DNA of 64,000 nt from Kutzneria sp. 744 (GTDB lineage Bacteria > Actinomycetota > Actinomycetes > Mycobacteriales > Pseudonocardiaceae), in NCBI RefSeq assembly GCF_000568255.1, contig NZ_KK037166.1:6230452-6294451 (forward strand), read 5' to 3'. Of this stretch, positions 17,821 to 25,317 are shown one piece after another. The notes under the pieces were generated by a model. That model was not told where the DNA came from, did not search any database, and was given only the letters and a program-made list of their open reading frames with translations. Each line of letters begins with the position of its first letter. Position 1 is the stretch's first letter. Position numbers and translations under genes: made by a program.

Positions 17821-18150
17821 CTACCGGGTCACGGGGCGTTCCATGAGCTGCGGCTCTATGTCCCGATAGGGCTCGTCATCCAGTTCCGCAAGCTCCGGTC
17901 GCGGTTGGGTCCTGACCAGATACCAGGTGGCCCCCGACAGGTTGGCGCTCACGCAGGCCGCACAGGTGATGGCAAGCAACTCCTGCGAGCCGTGTTCGCT
18001 CGTGGTCTCGCGCGCGGTGTACCCGACGACATGCAGCGCGTGCAGGCCCTGCTTGCACGTCGCGGGCATGACCCCGACGAGCCGGTTGATGCCGTCGCGG
18101 CGGTAGCGAACCGGTCCGTCCGGCCGCCATGTGCTCCCAACACCGTTCAT
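17821..18150 (-). CDS. Small protein with conserved Cys residues
   Basis: This encodes 109 residues from the ATG at 18150, preceded by GGTAGGGTGA. It contains a single Cys (TCKQGLHALH) and a C-x-x-C pair (ITCAACVSANL), which could bind a metal, and an acidic tail with EPQLMERP. It is followed without a gap by the 99-residue gene. Function and family are unknown. Confidence 0.55.
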   Translation of the reverse strand: MNGVGSTWRPDGPVRYRRDGINRLVGVMPATCKQGLHALHVVGYTARETTSEHGSQELLAITCAACVSANLSGATWYLVRTQPRPELAELDDEPYRDIEPQLMERPVTR

Positions 18151-18421
18151 GCAGGTCACCCTACCGCAGGTTCGAATACACGTTCGAGTTATCCACACTG
18201 TGGATAACGTCTGTGGATCGCGCGCCGCCCTGTGGTCGGACCACGCTCGCCAAGATTGTGAAGATCTTGCTGCCGGCAAGGCCTGGCGTTCGAACCTGTG
18301 GTTGACCTCCGGTGGAAGCAGGTGTTGATCAGCGTTGTCTTCCATCGTCTACGGACCCTAGACGGCCTGTAGACGGCCTGACGGCTTGGTGTCCGAGCTG
18401 GCCTGACCTCGTCGCGCGGCG
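18151..18421. other. Intergenic region upstream of the integrase fragment
   Basis: These 271 bases contain no gene I can support. The 5' part of the integrase gene should be here if intact, but no recombinase-like sequence is seen in any frame. Confidence 0.45.
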
Positions 18422-18647
18422 GACTTGCGGGAGGCGTTCGACGCGGCGGGCTATCCGTGGGTGCCCAGCCACGTCTACCGCAAGACGGTGGCGTCAATGA
18501 TGGACGACGCCGGCCTCACCGCGCGGGCGGCGGCCGACCAGCTCGGGCACGCGCAGGTGTCGATGACGCAGAACGTCTACTTCAAGCGCAAGGTGGCCAA
18601 GACTGGGGGCGGCGGCGCTGCTCGAACAGGTGGGCGAGCCAACATGA
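18422..18647 (+). pseudogene. C-terminal fragment of a tyrosine integrase
   Basis: The open stretch encodes the catalytic end of a phage/ICE-type integrase. SHVYRKTVASMMDDAG holds the H-x-x-R, QLGHAQVSMTQ holds the second His, and NVYF holds the Tyr nucleophile. The N-terminal two thirds are absent. After KVAKTG the frame is shifted by an extra G in a run of five. In the corrected frame the tail reads AAALLEQVGEPT to a TGA at 18645-18647, the usual ending of these integrases. It lies 1.1 kb from att-like copy 2 and probably belonged to the element that used it. Confidence 0.8.
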
Positions 18648-18744
18648 GCCGCTGTCGAAGGTGTGGATAAGGTGCGGCCCGCAACCTGAACGAGTCAGCC
18701 CTCGTCCTGTTTGGACGGGGGCTGACCTGTGGTTCCGCGGCGAC

Positions 18745-19620
18745 TCAGCTGTACACAAGCAACTGATCACAGGTAGACGTGCCGCCGTGGAGCGATTTAT
18801 CGCTGTTCAGGACATAGAAAGTCCCGACGAATCCGCTGTTCGTCTTCTTCGGTACCACGATCAACGTTTGATCAACCATTTTTAGGTGCGATTTCTGTAC
18901 CACATTACGGTACAGTAAGGTGAAGATATTCTGGTCCAGACTGGCGAGAACGAGGGCTCGGTACGTCCGATCTCCCTGAGAGCCGTTGATGGTGACACGA
19001 TATTTCAGATCAGCCCATTGCGTTGGATTGTCGGTGATATCTCCCGCATTCTCAAGCTCGTGCAAGCGGCGTTGTAAGCTGTCCTGTACTCCCGCCATGT
19101 GGATATGTAGCTGATTGAAGCGCCTGGCATCCTGCGAGTTGATCCCAAACCCAATGCTTCGATACTTCACGGGAACTGCCCCGCCAGGCATCGCGTTGTT
19201 CCAGGCGTAGTTCCAGTAATGTGGCGCGTCGGCCTCCCATATAAACGGACATTCAATGCCGGTGATTCGGCACGCTGGCAGTAGGAGGTAATTGCGAGTA
19301 TTCTCGGGTTTGCCGTGTAGTACGACGTATTTTGCGGTCTTGTTCAAACACTCGGGCGGAAGCTGGGGTGGTGGCGGCACTATCCCGTGGATGCAGTACT
19401 GGACGTCGTTCCATAGTGGATCGTTTTTATCGTTGGGATCACCGCAGATGTTCTGGAGTGAAGCGGGCGGACAGCTGCTTGCGGCATCGGAAGGGTTTCC
19501 GCATAGGGCTGCCTGGGACGCCGCGGCAACATTCCTGTCCGCTTCCGTGTCTGTCAGGAGCGCGGCAACGCCGACGGTGGAAGAGAGTCCGAAAAATTGG
19601 CGCCGCGACAGGTGTTCCAT
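18745..19620 (-). CDS. cdh: Secreted CDP-diacylglycerol pyrophosphatase
   Basis: This encodes 291 residues. I prefer the ATG at 19620 (GGAAG seven bases upstream); an ATG at 19638 is an alternative. The Tat-type signal is LSRRQFFGLSSTVGVAALL. The catalytic domain matches the Cdh family (HIT-like fold): KYVVLHGKP, NYLLLPACRITGIECP, SIGFGINSQDARRFNQ and the active-site QLHIHM. Cdh hydrolyses CDP-diacylglycerol to phosphatidate and CMP. Several Cys in the N-terminal part of the mature protein suggest disulphides. The gene is visibly less GC-rich than its neighbours and stands alone next to an IS630 element, which suggests transfer. Confidence 0.85.
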   Translation of the reverse strand: MEHLSRRQFFGLSSTVGVAALLTDTEADRNVAAASQAALCGNPSDAASSCPPASLQNICGDPNDKNDPLWNDVQYCIHGIVPPPPQLPPECLNKTAKYVVLHGKPENTRNYLLLPACRITGIECPFIWEADAPHYWNYAWNNAMPGGAVPVKYRSIGFGINSQDARRFNQLHIHMAGVQDSLQRRLHELENAGDITDNPTQWADLKYRVTINGSQGDRTYRALVLASLDQNIFTLLYRNVVQKSHLKMVDQTLIVVPKKTNSGFVGTFYVLNSDKSLHGGTSTCDQLLVYS

Positions 19621-19758
19621 ATTATCGCTTCCATTCATGACGATCGCTTCCGATGCGATAATCGGGCGGCCGACACTGTCAGCCTCTTTCCATGTACTTC
19701 GTGCGACGCGACGGCAGGCGGTGACGCAGAGGCGTCTCCGACATTTCATGGCCACTCG

Positions 19759-19792
19759 CTAGTGCGATGACCACTAACGATCACCGGTTTGG
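19759..19792 (+). repeat. IS630 left terminal inverted repeat
   Basis: This 34-base sequence starts CTAGTGCGATGACCACTA. Its reverse complement matches 22954-22987 at 31 of 34 positions and 21025-21059 at about 28 of 34 with one gap. It begins at a TA-containing CTAG, as expected for IS630/Tc1 targets. Confidence 0.8.
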
Positions 19793-19878
19793 CGACACGC
19801 CGGGTGGGATGCGTGACCTGGGCAATGGACTGGAGAAGGGTTGATCTTGCCGGGTCCAGCGTGGAATCGGGGTGTGTG

Positions 19879-21024
19879 ATGTCCCAGCCCGTCAGAGCCC
19901 GCCGCCTCACTCAGGATGAGGGTCATTACCTGTTACGCCTGGTAAGGCGGGGTAAGCACGAGTCGATCCGAGTGCGTCGCGCGTTGATCGTCATGGCTTC
20001 GGCGTCGGGCACCATGGTGCCGACGATCGCTCGGCTGGTGGCCGCGGATGAGGACACAGTGCGGGATGTGATCCACGCGTTCAATGCTCAGGGGTTGGCC
20101 TGTCTGGACCCTCATTGGGCGGGCGGTCATCCCCGCCGCATCACCGACGCTGACATCACCGTCATCGTCGAGACGGCCACTATCCGCCCGCGCAAGCACG
20201 GACTGCCGTTCACGCACTGGAGTATCCGCAAGCTGGCCAGCTACCTGTCCGGCCGGTACGGACGTCGCGATCCGCGGTGGGCACCGGTCCGGATGGTCCG
20301 TGTCGGGCGAGAACGGTTACGGCAGATCCTTTCCGCTCGCGGCATCACGTTCCAGCGCACACGGACCTGGAAGGAGTCCCACGACCCCGACCTGGAGGCC
20401 AAGTTGGATCGGATCGAGGAGGTCACCGTACGGTTCCCGGACCGGTGTTTCGCCTTCGACCAGTTCGGGCCGCTGTCGATCCGCCCGTGTCACGGCACCT
20501 GCTGGGCCGCCCGCTGTCATCCCGACCGACTGCGAGCCACCTACCAGCGCACCCACGGCATCCGGTACTTCCACGGCTGCTAAAGCCTCTCCGAAGACCG
20601 GCTGTGGGGTGTCCTGCACGAACACAAAGGCGGCAAATACACCCTGGCCGCGCTCAAATCGATCCGTCAGGCTCGCCCGGACGGCGCTCCGATCTACGTC
20701 ATCTGCGACAACCTCTCGACCAACACCACACCCGCAATCCGGACCTGGTGTGTCCGCAACAAGGTCGAGCTGTGTCTGACGCCCACCAACGCCTCGTGGT
20801 CGAACCCGATCGAGGCACAGTTCGGGCCGTTGCGCCAGTTCACCATGGCCAACTCCGACCACCCCAATCACCCAGCGCTGGCACAGGAAATGCACGCATA
20901 TCTGCGGTGGCGCAATGCGAACAACCGCCATCCCGACGTAGTGGCCGCGCAACGCCGGGAACGCGCTCGGATACGTAGCGAACGCCATCGCCGGTGGGGC
21001 CGTCCTCAACCCCGGGCAGCGTGA
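19879..21024 (+). pseudogene. IS630-family transposase with in-frame stop
   Basis: The frame runs from the ATG at 19879 to TGA at 21024 (381 codons plus stop) but is interrupted by TAA at 20581-20583, after IRYFHGC, where relatives have a sense codon. Otherwise the gene looks intact. An HTH N-terminus (ARLVAADEDTVRDVI) is followed by the DDE residues in FAFDQFGPL, IYVICDNLSTN and SWSNPIEAQFG. The stop separates the first Asp from the second Asp and Glu. The element is bounded by inverted repeats at 19759 and 21025. Confidence 0.9.
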
Positions 21025-21059
21025 CCGACTCGGTGATCAATAGTGGTCACCGTCACTAG
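21025..21059 (-). repeat. IS630 right inverted repeat (inner copy)
   Basis: This begins directly after the transposase stop and matches the reverse complement of the left repeat with six mismatches and one extra base. With 19759 it defines a 1.3-kb IS630 unit. Confidence 0.75.
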
Positions 21060-21130
21060 ACTTCGTGTCCGGACCGGCGGCTCGACTCCGACGTCTCCGC
21101 TGAAAGGTTCCCAGTGGAGAGGACACGAAC

Positions 21131-21532
21131 GTGAAGTACATGATCATGTTGTCGTTGACCCAGCAGGACCTGGACATGATGGCCAACTGGTCCCCACAGG
21201 ACGCGGCCGCGCTGCACCAGTTCATGGCGAAGTGGAACAACGACCTGGTCGAGTCCGGTGAGTTCGTCGACGCGCACGGCCTCACCCCGCCCGTCCACGC
21301 GCGGCGGGTCTCGCTCAAGGACGGCGTCCCGGTGGTCACCGACGGGCCGTACGCGGAGACCCAGGAGGTGCTCGGCGGATATACCATCGTCGACTGCGTG
21401 AGCTATGACCGGGCCACCGAGATCGCCGCCCAACTCGTCAACACGCCCCACCCGGCAGGCGCCACGTTCGTGCATGACTTGCACGTGGACATCCGGCCGA
21501 TCGCCGGGTCCGCGGCCGAGTCGCTGGAGTGA
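21131..21532 (+). CDS. YCII-related (DGPF) domain protein
   Basis: This encodes 133 residues, starting MKYMIMLSLTQQDLD. The family signature around VPVVTDGPYAETQEVLGGY gives the D-G-P-(F/Y) motif, and an alpha+beta dimeric ferredoxin-like fold is expected. AGTGGAGAGGAC lies ahead of the start. Its stop overlaps the GTG of the sigma-factor gene (GTGA). DGPF proteins are the standing partners of ECF42 sigma factors. The pair is thought to act together, though the signal is unknown. Confidence 0.9.
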   Translation: MKYMIMLSLTQQDLDMMANWSPQDAAALHQFMAKWNNDLVESGEFVDAHGLTPPVHARRVSLKDGVPVVTDGPYAETQEVLGGYTIVDCVSYDRATEIAAQLVNTPHPAGATFVHDLHVDIRPIAGSAAESLE

Positions 21533-22746
21533 ACGACCGTTTCGCCGAGGTCCTGCTGCGTGAGTTGGCGCCGCAGGTCCTCGGCGCTGTCGTCCGGCGC
21601 TACGGCCATTTCGACACCGCCGAGGACGCCGTGCAGGAGGCGTTGATCGCGGCCGCCCAGCAGTGGCCGTCCGAGGGGGTCCCGGACAACCCGAAGGCCT
21701 GGCTGATCACGGTCGCGTCGCGCCGGCTCACCGACCTGCTGCGGGCCGAGCAGGCCCGGCACCGCCGTGAACTGGACCAGCGGCCGGTCCCCACCGGACC
21801 CGTTGTGGACTTCGACGACACACTGATCCTGCTGTTCCTGTGCTGTCACCCGGCGTTGTCCTCGGCGTCCCAGATCGCGCTGACGCTCCGCGCGGTCGGC
21901 GGTCTCACCACGGCTGAGATTGCCCGCGCGTTCCTGGTACCGGAGTCGACGATGACCCGGCGGATCACCCGCGCCAAGCAGGCCGTCAAGGACAGCGGCA
22001 TCCCGTTCGGCATGCCAGCCGACCGCGGCGAACGGCTCGGCGCCGTCTTGCACGTGCTGTACCTGATCTTCAACGAGGGCTATGCCACCACGGCCGGCCC
22101 GGACCTGCACCGCGCCGAGTTGTCCACCGAGGCGATCCGGCTGACCCGGATCGTGCACCGCCTGCTGCCTGAGGACCCCGAGGTCACCGGGCTGCTGGCG
22201 CTCATGCTGCTGGTCGACGCCCGCCGGCTGGCCCGCACGGGCCCGGACGGCGGCATGATCCCGATGGACGAACAAGACCGAAGCCTGTGGAACACCGGGT
22301 TCATCACCGAGGGCGTCGCGTTGATCAGCGGCGCGCTTCCCCACGGGCCGATCGGCCCGTACCAGTTGCAGGCCGCTATCGCCGCCGTCCACGACGAGGC
22401 ACCCACGTCCGCGGACACTGACTGGCCGCAGATCAAAGCCCTGTACGAGGTACTGCTGCGAATCAACGACAACGCGGTGGTACGGCTCAACCACGTCGTC
22501 GCGGTCGCGATGGCCGACAGTCCCCAGGCCGGGCTGGACCTGCTCGGCCCACTGGAGACAACGCTGGCCAAGGACCACCGGCTGCATTCGGTCCGCGCGC
22601 ACCTGCTCGAAATGTCCGGCAACCGTGAGGCGGCCCGGGTGTCCTACGAACACGCGGCCCGCCTCACGATGAGCCTGCCTCAGCAGCGTTATCTCCAGGC
22701 CCGCGCTACAAGGTGTGCGCGAGACGGTCGGCCAGCGGGCGGGTGA
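21529..22746 (+). CDS. ECF sigma factor, ECF42-like (DUF6596)
   Basis: This encodes 405 residues from a GTG that overlaps the YCII stop. Sigma region 2 has HFDTAEDAVQEALIAAAQQW. Region 4 has LTTAEIARAFLVPESTMTRR. A long C-terminal helical extension follows (LHVLYLIFNEGY, LLALMLLVDARR and RINDNAVVRLNHVVAVA), typical of ECF42, which lack anti-sigma factors and depend on this domain. The last 13 or so residues (RCARDGRPAGG) are not family-like. They are read from antisense htpG relic DNA starting near 22706, so the natural C-terminus has been replaced. The flanking IS630-type repeats suggest movement as a module. Confidence 0.88.
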   Translation: MNDRFAEVLLRELAPQVLGAVVRRYGHFDTAEDAVQEALIAAAQQWPSEGVPDNPKAWLITVASRRLTDLLRAEQARHRRELDQRPVPTGPVVDFDDTLILLFLCCHPALSSASQIALTLRAVGGLTTAEIARAFLVPESTMTRRITRAKQAVKDSGIPFGMPADRGERLGAVLHVLYLIFNEGYATTAGPDLHRAELSTEAIRLTRIVHRLLPEDPEVTGLLALMLLVDARRLARTGPDGGMIPMDEQDRSLWNTGFITEGVALISGALPHGPIGPYQLQAAIAAVHDEAPTSADTDWPQIKALYEVLLRINDNAVVRLNHVVAVAMADSPQAGLDLLGPLETTLAKDHRLHSVRAHLLEMSGNREAARVSYEHAARLTMSLPQQRYLQARATRCARDGRPAGG

Positions 22747-22953
22747 AGCGCGGCGGGTCCTTCAGCTCGCTGCCCTCCGGCCAGCAGGGCCATCCCGTGG
22801 ATCAGCTCGACTCCCGGTCAGCGACGCGTCGTCCTTACGCCCTCGTACGCCTTCCGTAGGCCGGTGACCAACGGGTGCGTCGGGTTCAGCTCAAGGATCC
22901 GCTTGACCGGCGCCAGCCCACCGTCCAAGTCACGCGCACTGCCCGGCGTGTCA
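22706..22953 (-). pseudogene. htpG: C-terminal relic of htpG (Hsp90)
   Basis: The minus strand reads DLDGGLAPVKRILELNPTHP then LVTGLRKAYEG. After disrupted sequence it reads ELIHGMALLA, and in another frame EGSELKDPPRFTRPLADRLA to a TAG at 22708-22706. This is the end of an actinobacterial HtpG chaperone, with frame changes and a small deletion. The relic is cut on its upstream side exactly where the IS630-type repeat at 22954 begins. It overlaps the end of the sigma-factor gene. Confidence 0.8.
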
Positions 22954-22987
22954 CCAAACCGGTGATCATTACTGGTCACCGCACTAG
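22954..22987 (-). repeat. IS630-type right inverted repeat (outer copy)
   Basis: These 34 bases match the inverted left end at 19759 with only three mismatches, better than the inner copy at 21025. They lie 1.9 kb beyond the IS630 unit, after the YCII/sigma pair and the htpG relic. Confidence 0.75.
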
Positions 22988-23444
22988 CAGTGGCAACCAG
23001 GTGTTGGGCGCTGTGTACTGGGCTGGAGCCTGTCGCGGCGCAGTCGGCAGACGATGGTTCAGACCCGGATTCGCGAGTATGTCAATGAACGTTTCCGCGT
23101 GACCGTTGGTGACGGTGCGTAGCTGCGGTGTGGCTCAGTCGGGTTGGTGGGCGCTCGACACGCCGAATTGGTTGCCCTACAACAGAAAAACGCAGAACCC
23201 CGGTATGAAGTAGGTCCTTCCACAGATCAACTTCATAGAGGTTCTGTGCACGATGAGTGTTGCATACACCGCTGTCCTGGAGGTATCCGAGGACAGCGTT
23301 CTGTTCCTGTCCGCGCTGTTGCACGCCGAGCGTGTGCGGCGCGGCACCCGGCAGCGGACCCGCGCGTTGGGGACCTACAAGCAGGCCGTGCTGGTGTTGC
23401 GCTGGTTTCTGGATGACACCCGGATGTCCGCGCTGGCCAGGGAC

Positions 23445-24462
23445 TGTTGCCCGGCGTTGAAAATGAGCACCAAGGCGGCGTTGTAGATGAGCATGAACAG
23501 GGCGCCGTTCGTGCTCATGGTGACGCCGACGTGCTCATCGTGCCGGTGACCGCCGGACATGCCGGTGACCAACTCCGGGCACACTGATCCCCCGAGATAG
23601 GTCTGTTGATCATGGTGGAGCGAGCAGCCGGCCAGCGGCGAACGCGCCGATCACCGTCCACGCCTCAGCGTGTCCGGCGAACCGGCGCCGCCAGGCCAGC
23701 ACGGCCGCGGCCAGCGCGCACAGCGCATCCCCCAGCGCCGTGGCCTGCGGTACCAAGCCCGCCAGCAGGTCCTGGTCCAGCTCGAACGTCCGCCGCACAC
23801 CCTGACACCGCAGCCACTCCACCTGATCGCCTCGGGCTGCACGCAGCCAGCGCCGCACCGTGGAGACCGGGCGGCCCAGGTCACGGGCGATCGTGCGGTA
23901 CCCCTGCCCGCGCGCCTTCGCGACCAACGCGGCCCCGATGACCTCGGCTGCGTCCGCGCGGCGGGGCAGGCACCACGCCGGCACCAGCACCTGCGTGGCC
24001 TGGCATCCCGAGCAGCGTGCCCGGCGCGGCCGCACCAGGCGGGACGCGCCGTCGTGTTGCCGGATCCGTCGCGCCGACGCCGAGGACCACGGTCGCAGCA
24101 CCGCCGAGCAGTGTGGGCAGGTCAACGCGCCCGCCAGCAGGTCGGCCTCGGCCTGCTCGACGTCCAGCACGATGATCACGACGGTGGTCTCCTCGCACGG
24201 TGGTGCAGCATGCCTATCACGCTCGCGCCGGTCCAGGGGTCAACTCGTGTTGCTGTCCGTCGCCCTGGATTGTCCACAGTAGACGGACGGCCGCGCTCTG
24301 GGCGACCGGCACGATGAACACGACGTGCCGCGGTCGAAAAACACCACGCTGGGCTGGCCCGCGTGGTGTTCATCCTGCCGCCACGCACCAAGCACTCGGT
24401 ACGTCCTCGCGGTCAGTGCCGTTGACGGGCCTGCACGTCCTCATCAGGAACGCCGGCCAACA
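23445..24462 (-). mobile_element. 1018-bp element carrying a DUF6431-like gene
   Basis: The termini are inverted repeats starting TGTTGCCCGGCGTT and, at the other end, TGTTGGCCGGCGTT. They start TG and end CA. Subterminal copies of an 8-base word lie near both ends: ATGAGCAC or its complement at 23463, 23487, 23511 and 23531, and variants at 24314, 24366 and 24437. Such spaced repeats are typical transposase-binding sites of Tn7/Mu-like transposons. The only gene inside encodes a zinc-ribbon/HTH protein. No DDE transposase is present, so it is probably a shortened derivative moved by a transposase in trans. Confidence 0.75.
23610..24179 (-). CDS. Zinc-ribbon and helix-turn-helix protein, DUF6431-like
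   Basis: This encodes 189 residues. The N-terminal half has a zinc ribbon: TCPHCSAVLRPW, then RARCSGCQATQVLVP, giving two C-x-x-C pairs. An HTH follows in GQGYRTIARDLGRPVSTVRR with WLRAAR. The C-terminal third is helical and Ala-rich. Proteins of this type accompany IS481-like integrases in actinobacterial transposons and may act in target or end recognition. Here it is the only gene of its element. The start is taken at 24179; a nearby alternative cannot be excluded. Confidence 0.7.
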   Translation of the reverse strand: MIIVLDVEQAEADLLAGALTCPHCSAVLRPWSSASARRIRQHDGASRLVRPRRARCSGCQATQVLVPAWCLPRRADAAEVIGAALVAKARGQGYRTIARDLGRPVSTVRRWLRAARGDQVEWLRCQGVRRTFELDQDLLAGLVPQATALGDALCALAAAVLAWRRRFAGHAEAWTVIGAFAAGRLLAPP

Positions 24463-25317
24463 AGGGACAACGCGATCGCGGTGTCCACCGCCTACGACTA
24501 CCGGGACGAAGGCGTCGCGGTGCTCGCCGCGCGCCGGCCCTCGCTGCGCGGAGCGCTGCTGGCGGCCAAGGCCGCCGGCCACTCGCATGTGATCGTGGAC
24601 GGCACGCTGATCCACACCGACCGGATCGCCACCCCCGGCCCCACGACCGGGGTGGACCTGTGGTGGAGCGGCAAACACCGCCATCACGGCGGCAACGTGC
24701 AGGTTGTCTCCGCCCCGGACGGCTGGCCTCTGTGGACCTCCGACGTGCGGCCCGGTCGCGAGCACGATGTGACCGCTGCTCGCGCCGACCCCGACCTGCT
24801 GGCTCGGATCGCCGACTGGGTCAGCGATGGCGCTCTCGCGCTGGCCGATCTGGGTTATGAAGGCGAGCCGGAGATCTTCAGGATCCCGTTGAAGAAGCCC
24901 CAAGGCGGGCAACTGTCTATTGACCAGCAGTCCTACAACGCAGTCCACGGTGCACTGCGTTGTCTAGGCGAACGCGCTAACTCGCTGCTCAAGACCACCT
25001 ACAAGGCGCTACGCCGCTACCGGGGCTGCCCGTGGCGCATCGGTGACATCGTCGCGGCCGCTCTGGTCCTGCTCCACCGCGAACAGGGCCGCACCACATG
25101 ACCGACCGAAGTCAATCACACAACGCCATCAAGGGTTACGCGGAAACACTCATTGACGTGATCTCACCAAGATCGTCGCGTTGAAAATCGAACGAATGCA
25201 TACGTGCGAGCTGCGTGGGCGGGTAGGTCGCTGACAGACCGAGCCCCGCGAAGATGGCCGGGGAGCCCCTGGTAAGACTGGATTTGCGAAGATCAAGTCC
25301 GAACCAGAAGGCTCCCC

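Larger units (their letters stand above)
23439..24468. repeat. 6-bp target-site duplication AGGGAC flanking the nested element
   Basis: AGGGAC occurs at 23439-23444 and again at 24463-24468, immediately outside the inverted repeats of the nested element. Removing one copy and the element restores the host transposase frame (ARD-NAIA). Confidence 0.8.
23253..25101 (+). pseudogene. IS5-type (DDE_Tnp_4) transposase split by an insertion
   Basis: The first part (23253-23444) encodes MSVAYTAVLEVSEDSVLF through TRMSALARD. The rest resumes at 24469 with NAIAVSTAYDYRDEGVAVLA and continues HVIVDGTLIHTD, HHGGNVQVVSAPDG and GALRCLGERANSLL to a stop at 25101. Joined, the two parts give one continuous transposase related to the copy at 25318. 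The catalytic Asp lies in VIVDGT. The break is caused by the element at 23445-24462. Confidence 0.85.
23081..25157 (+). mobile_element. IS5-type insertion sequence interrupted by a second element
   Basis: The ends 23081-23104 and 25134-25157 are imperfect inverted repeats (GTCAATGA..GTTTCCGCGT type, 21 of 24 matching). They enclose a DDE_Tnp_4-like transposase reading. Removing the nested 1018-base element and one copy of its 6-base duplication leaves about 1.05 kb, a normal IS5-family length. It begins 93 bases after the outer IS630 repeat. Confidence 0.7.

Noticed and set aside
23459..23540. Spaced short repeats considered as a CRISPR array
   Set aside because: The repeated unit is only 8 bases, occurs in both orientations and lies at a transposon end; it fits transposase-binding sites, not CRISPR.
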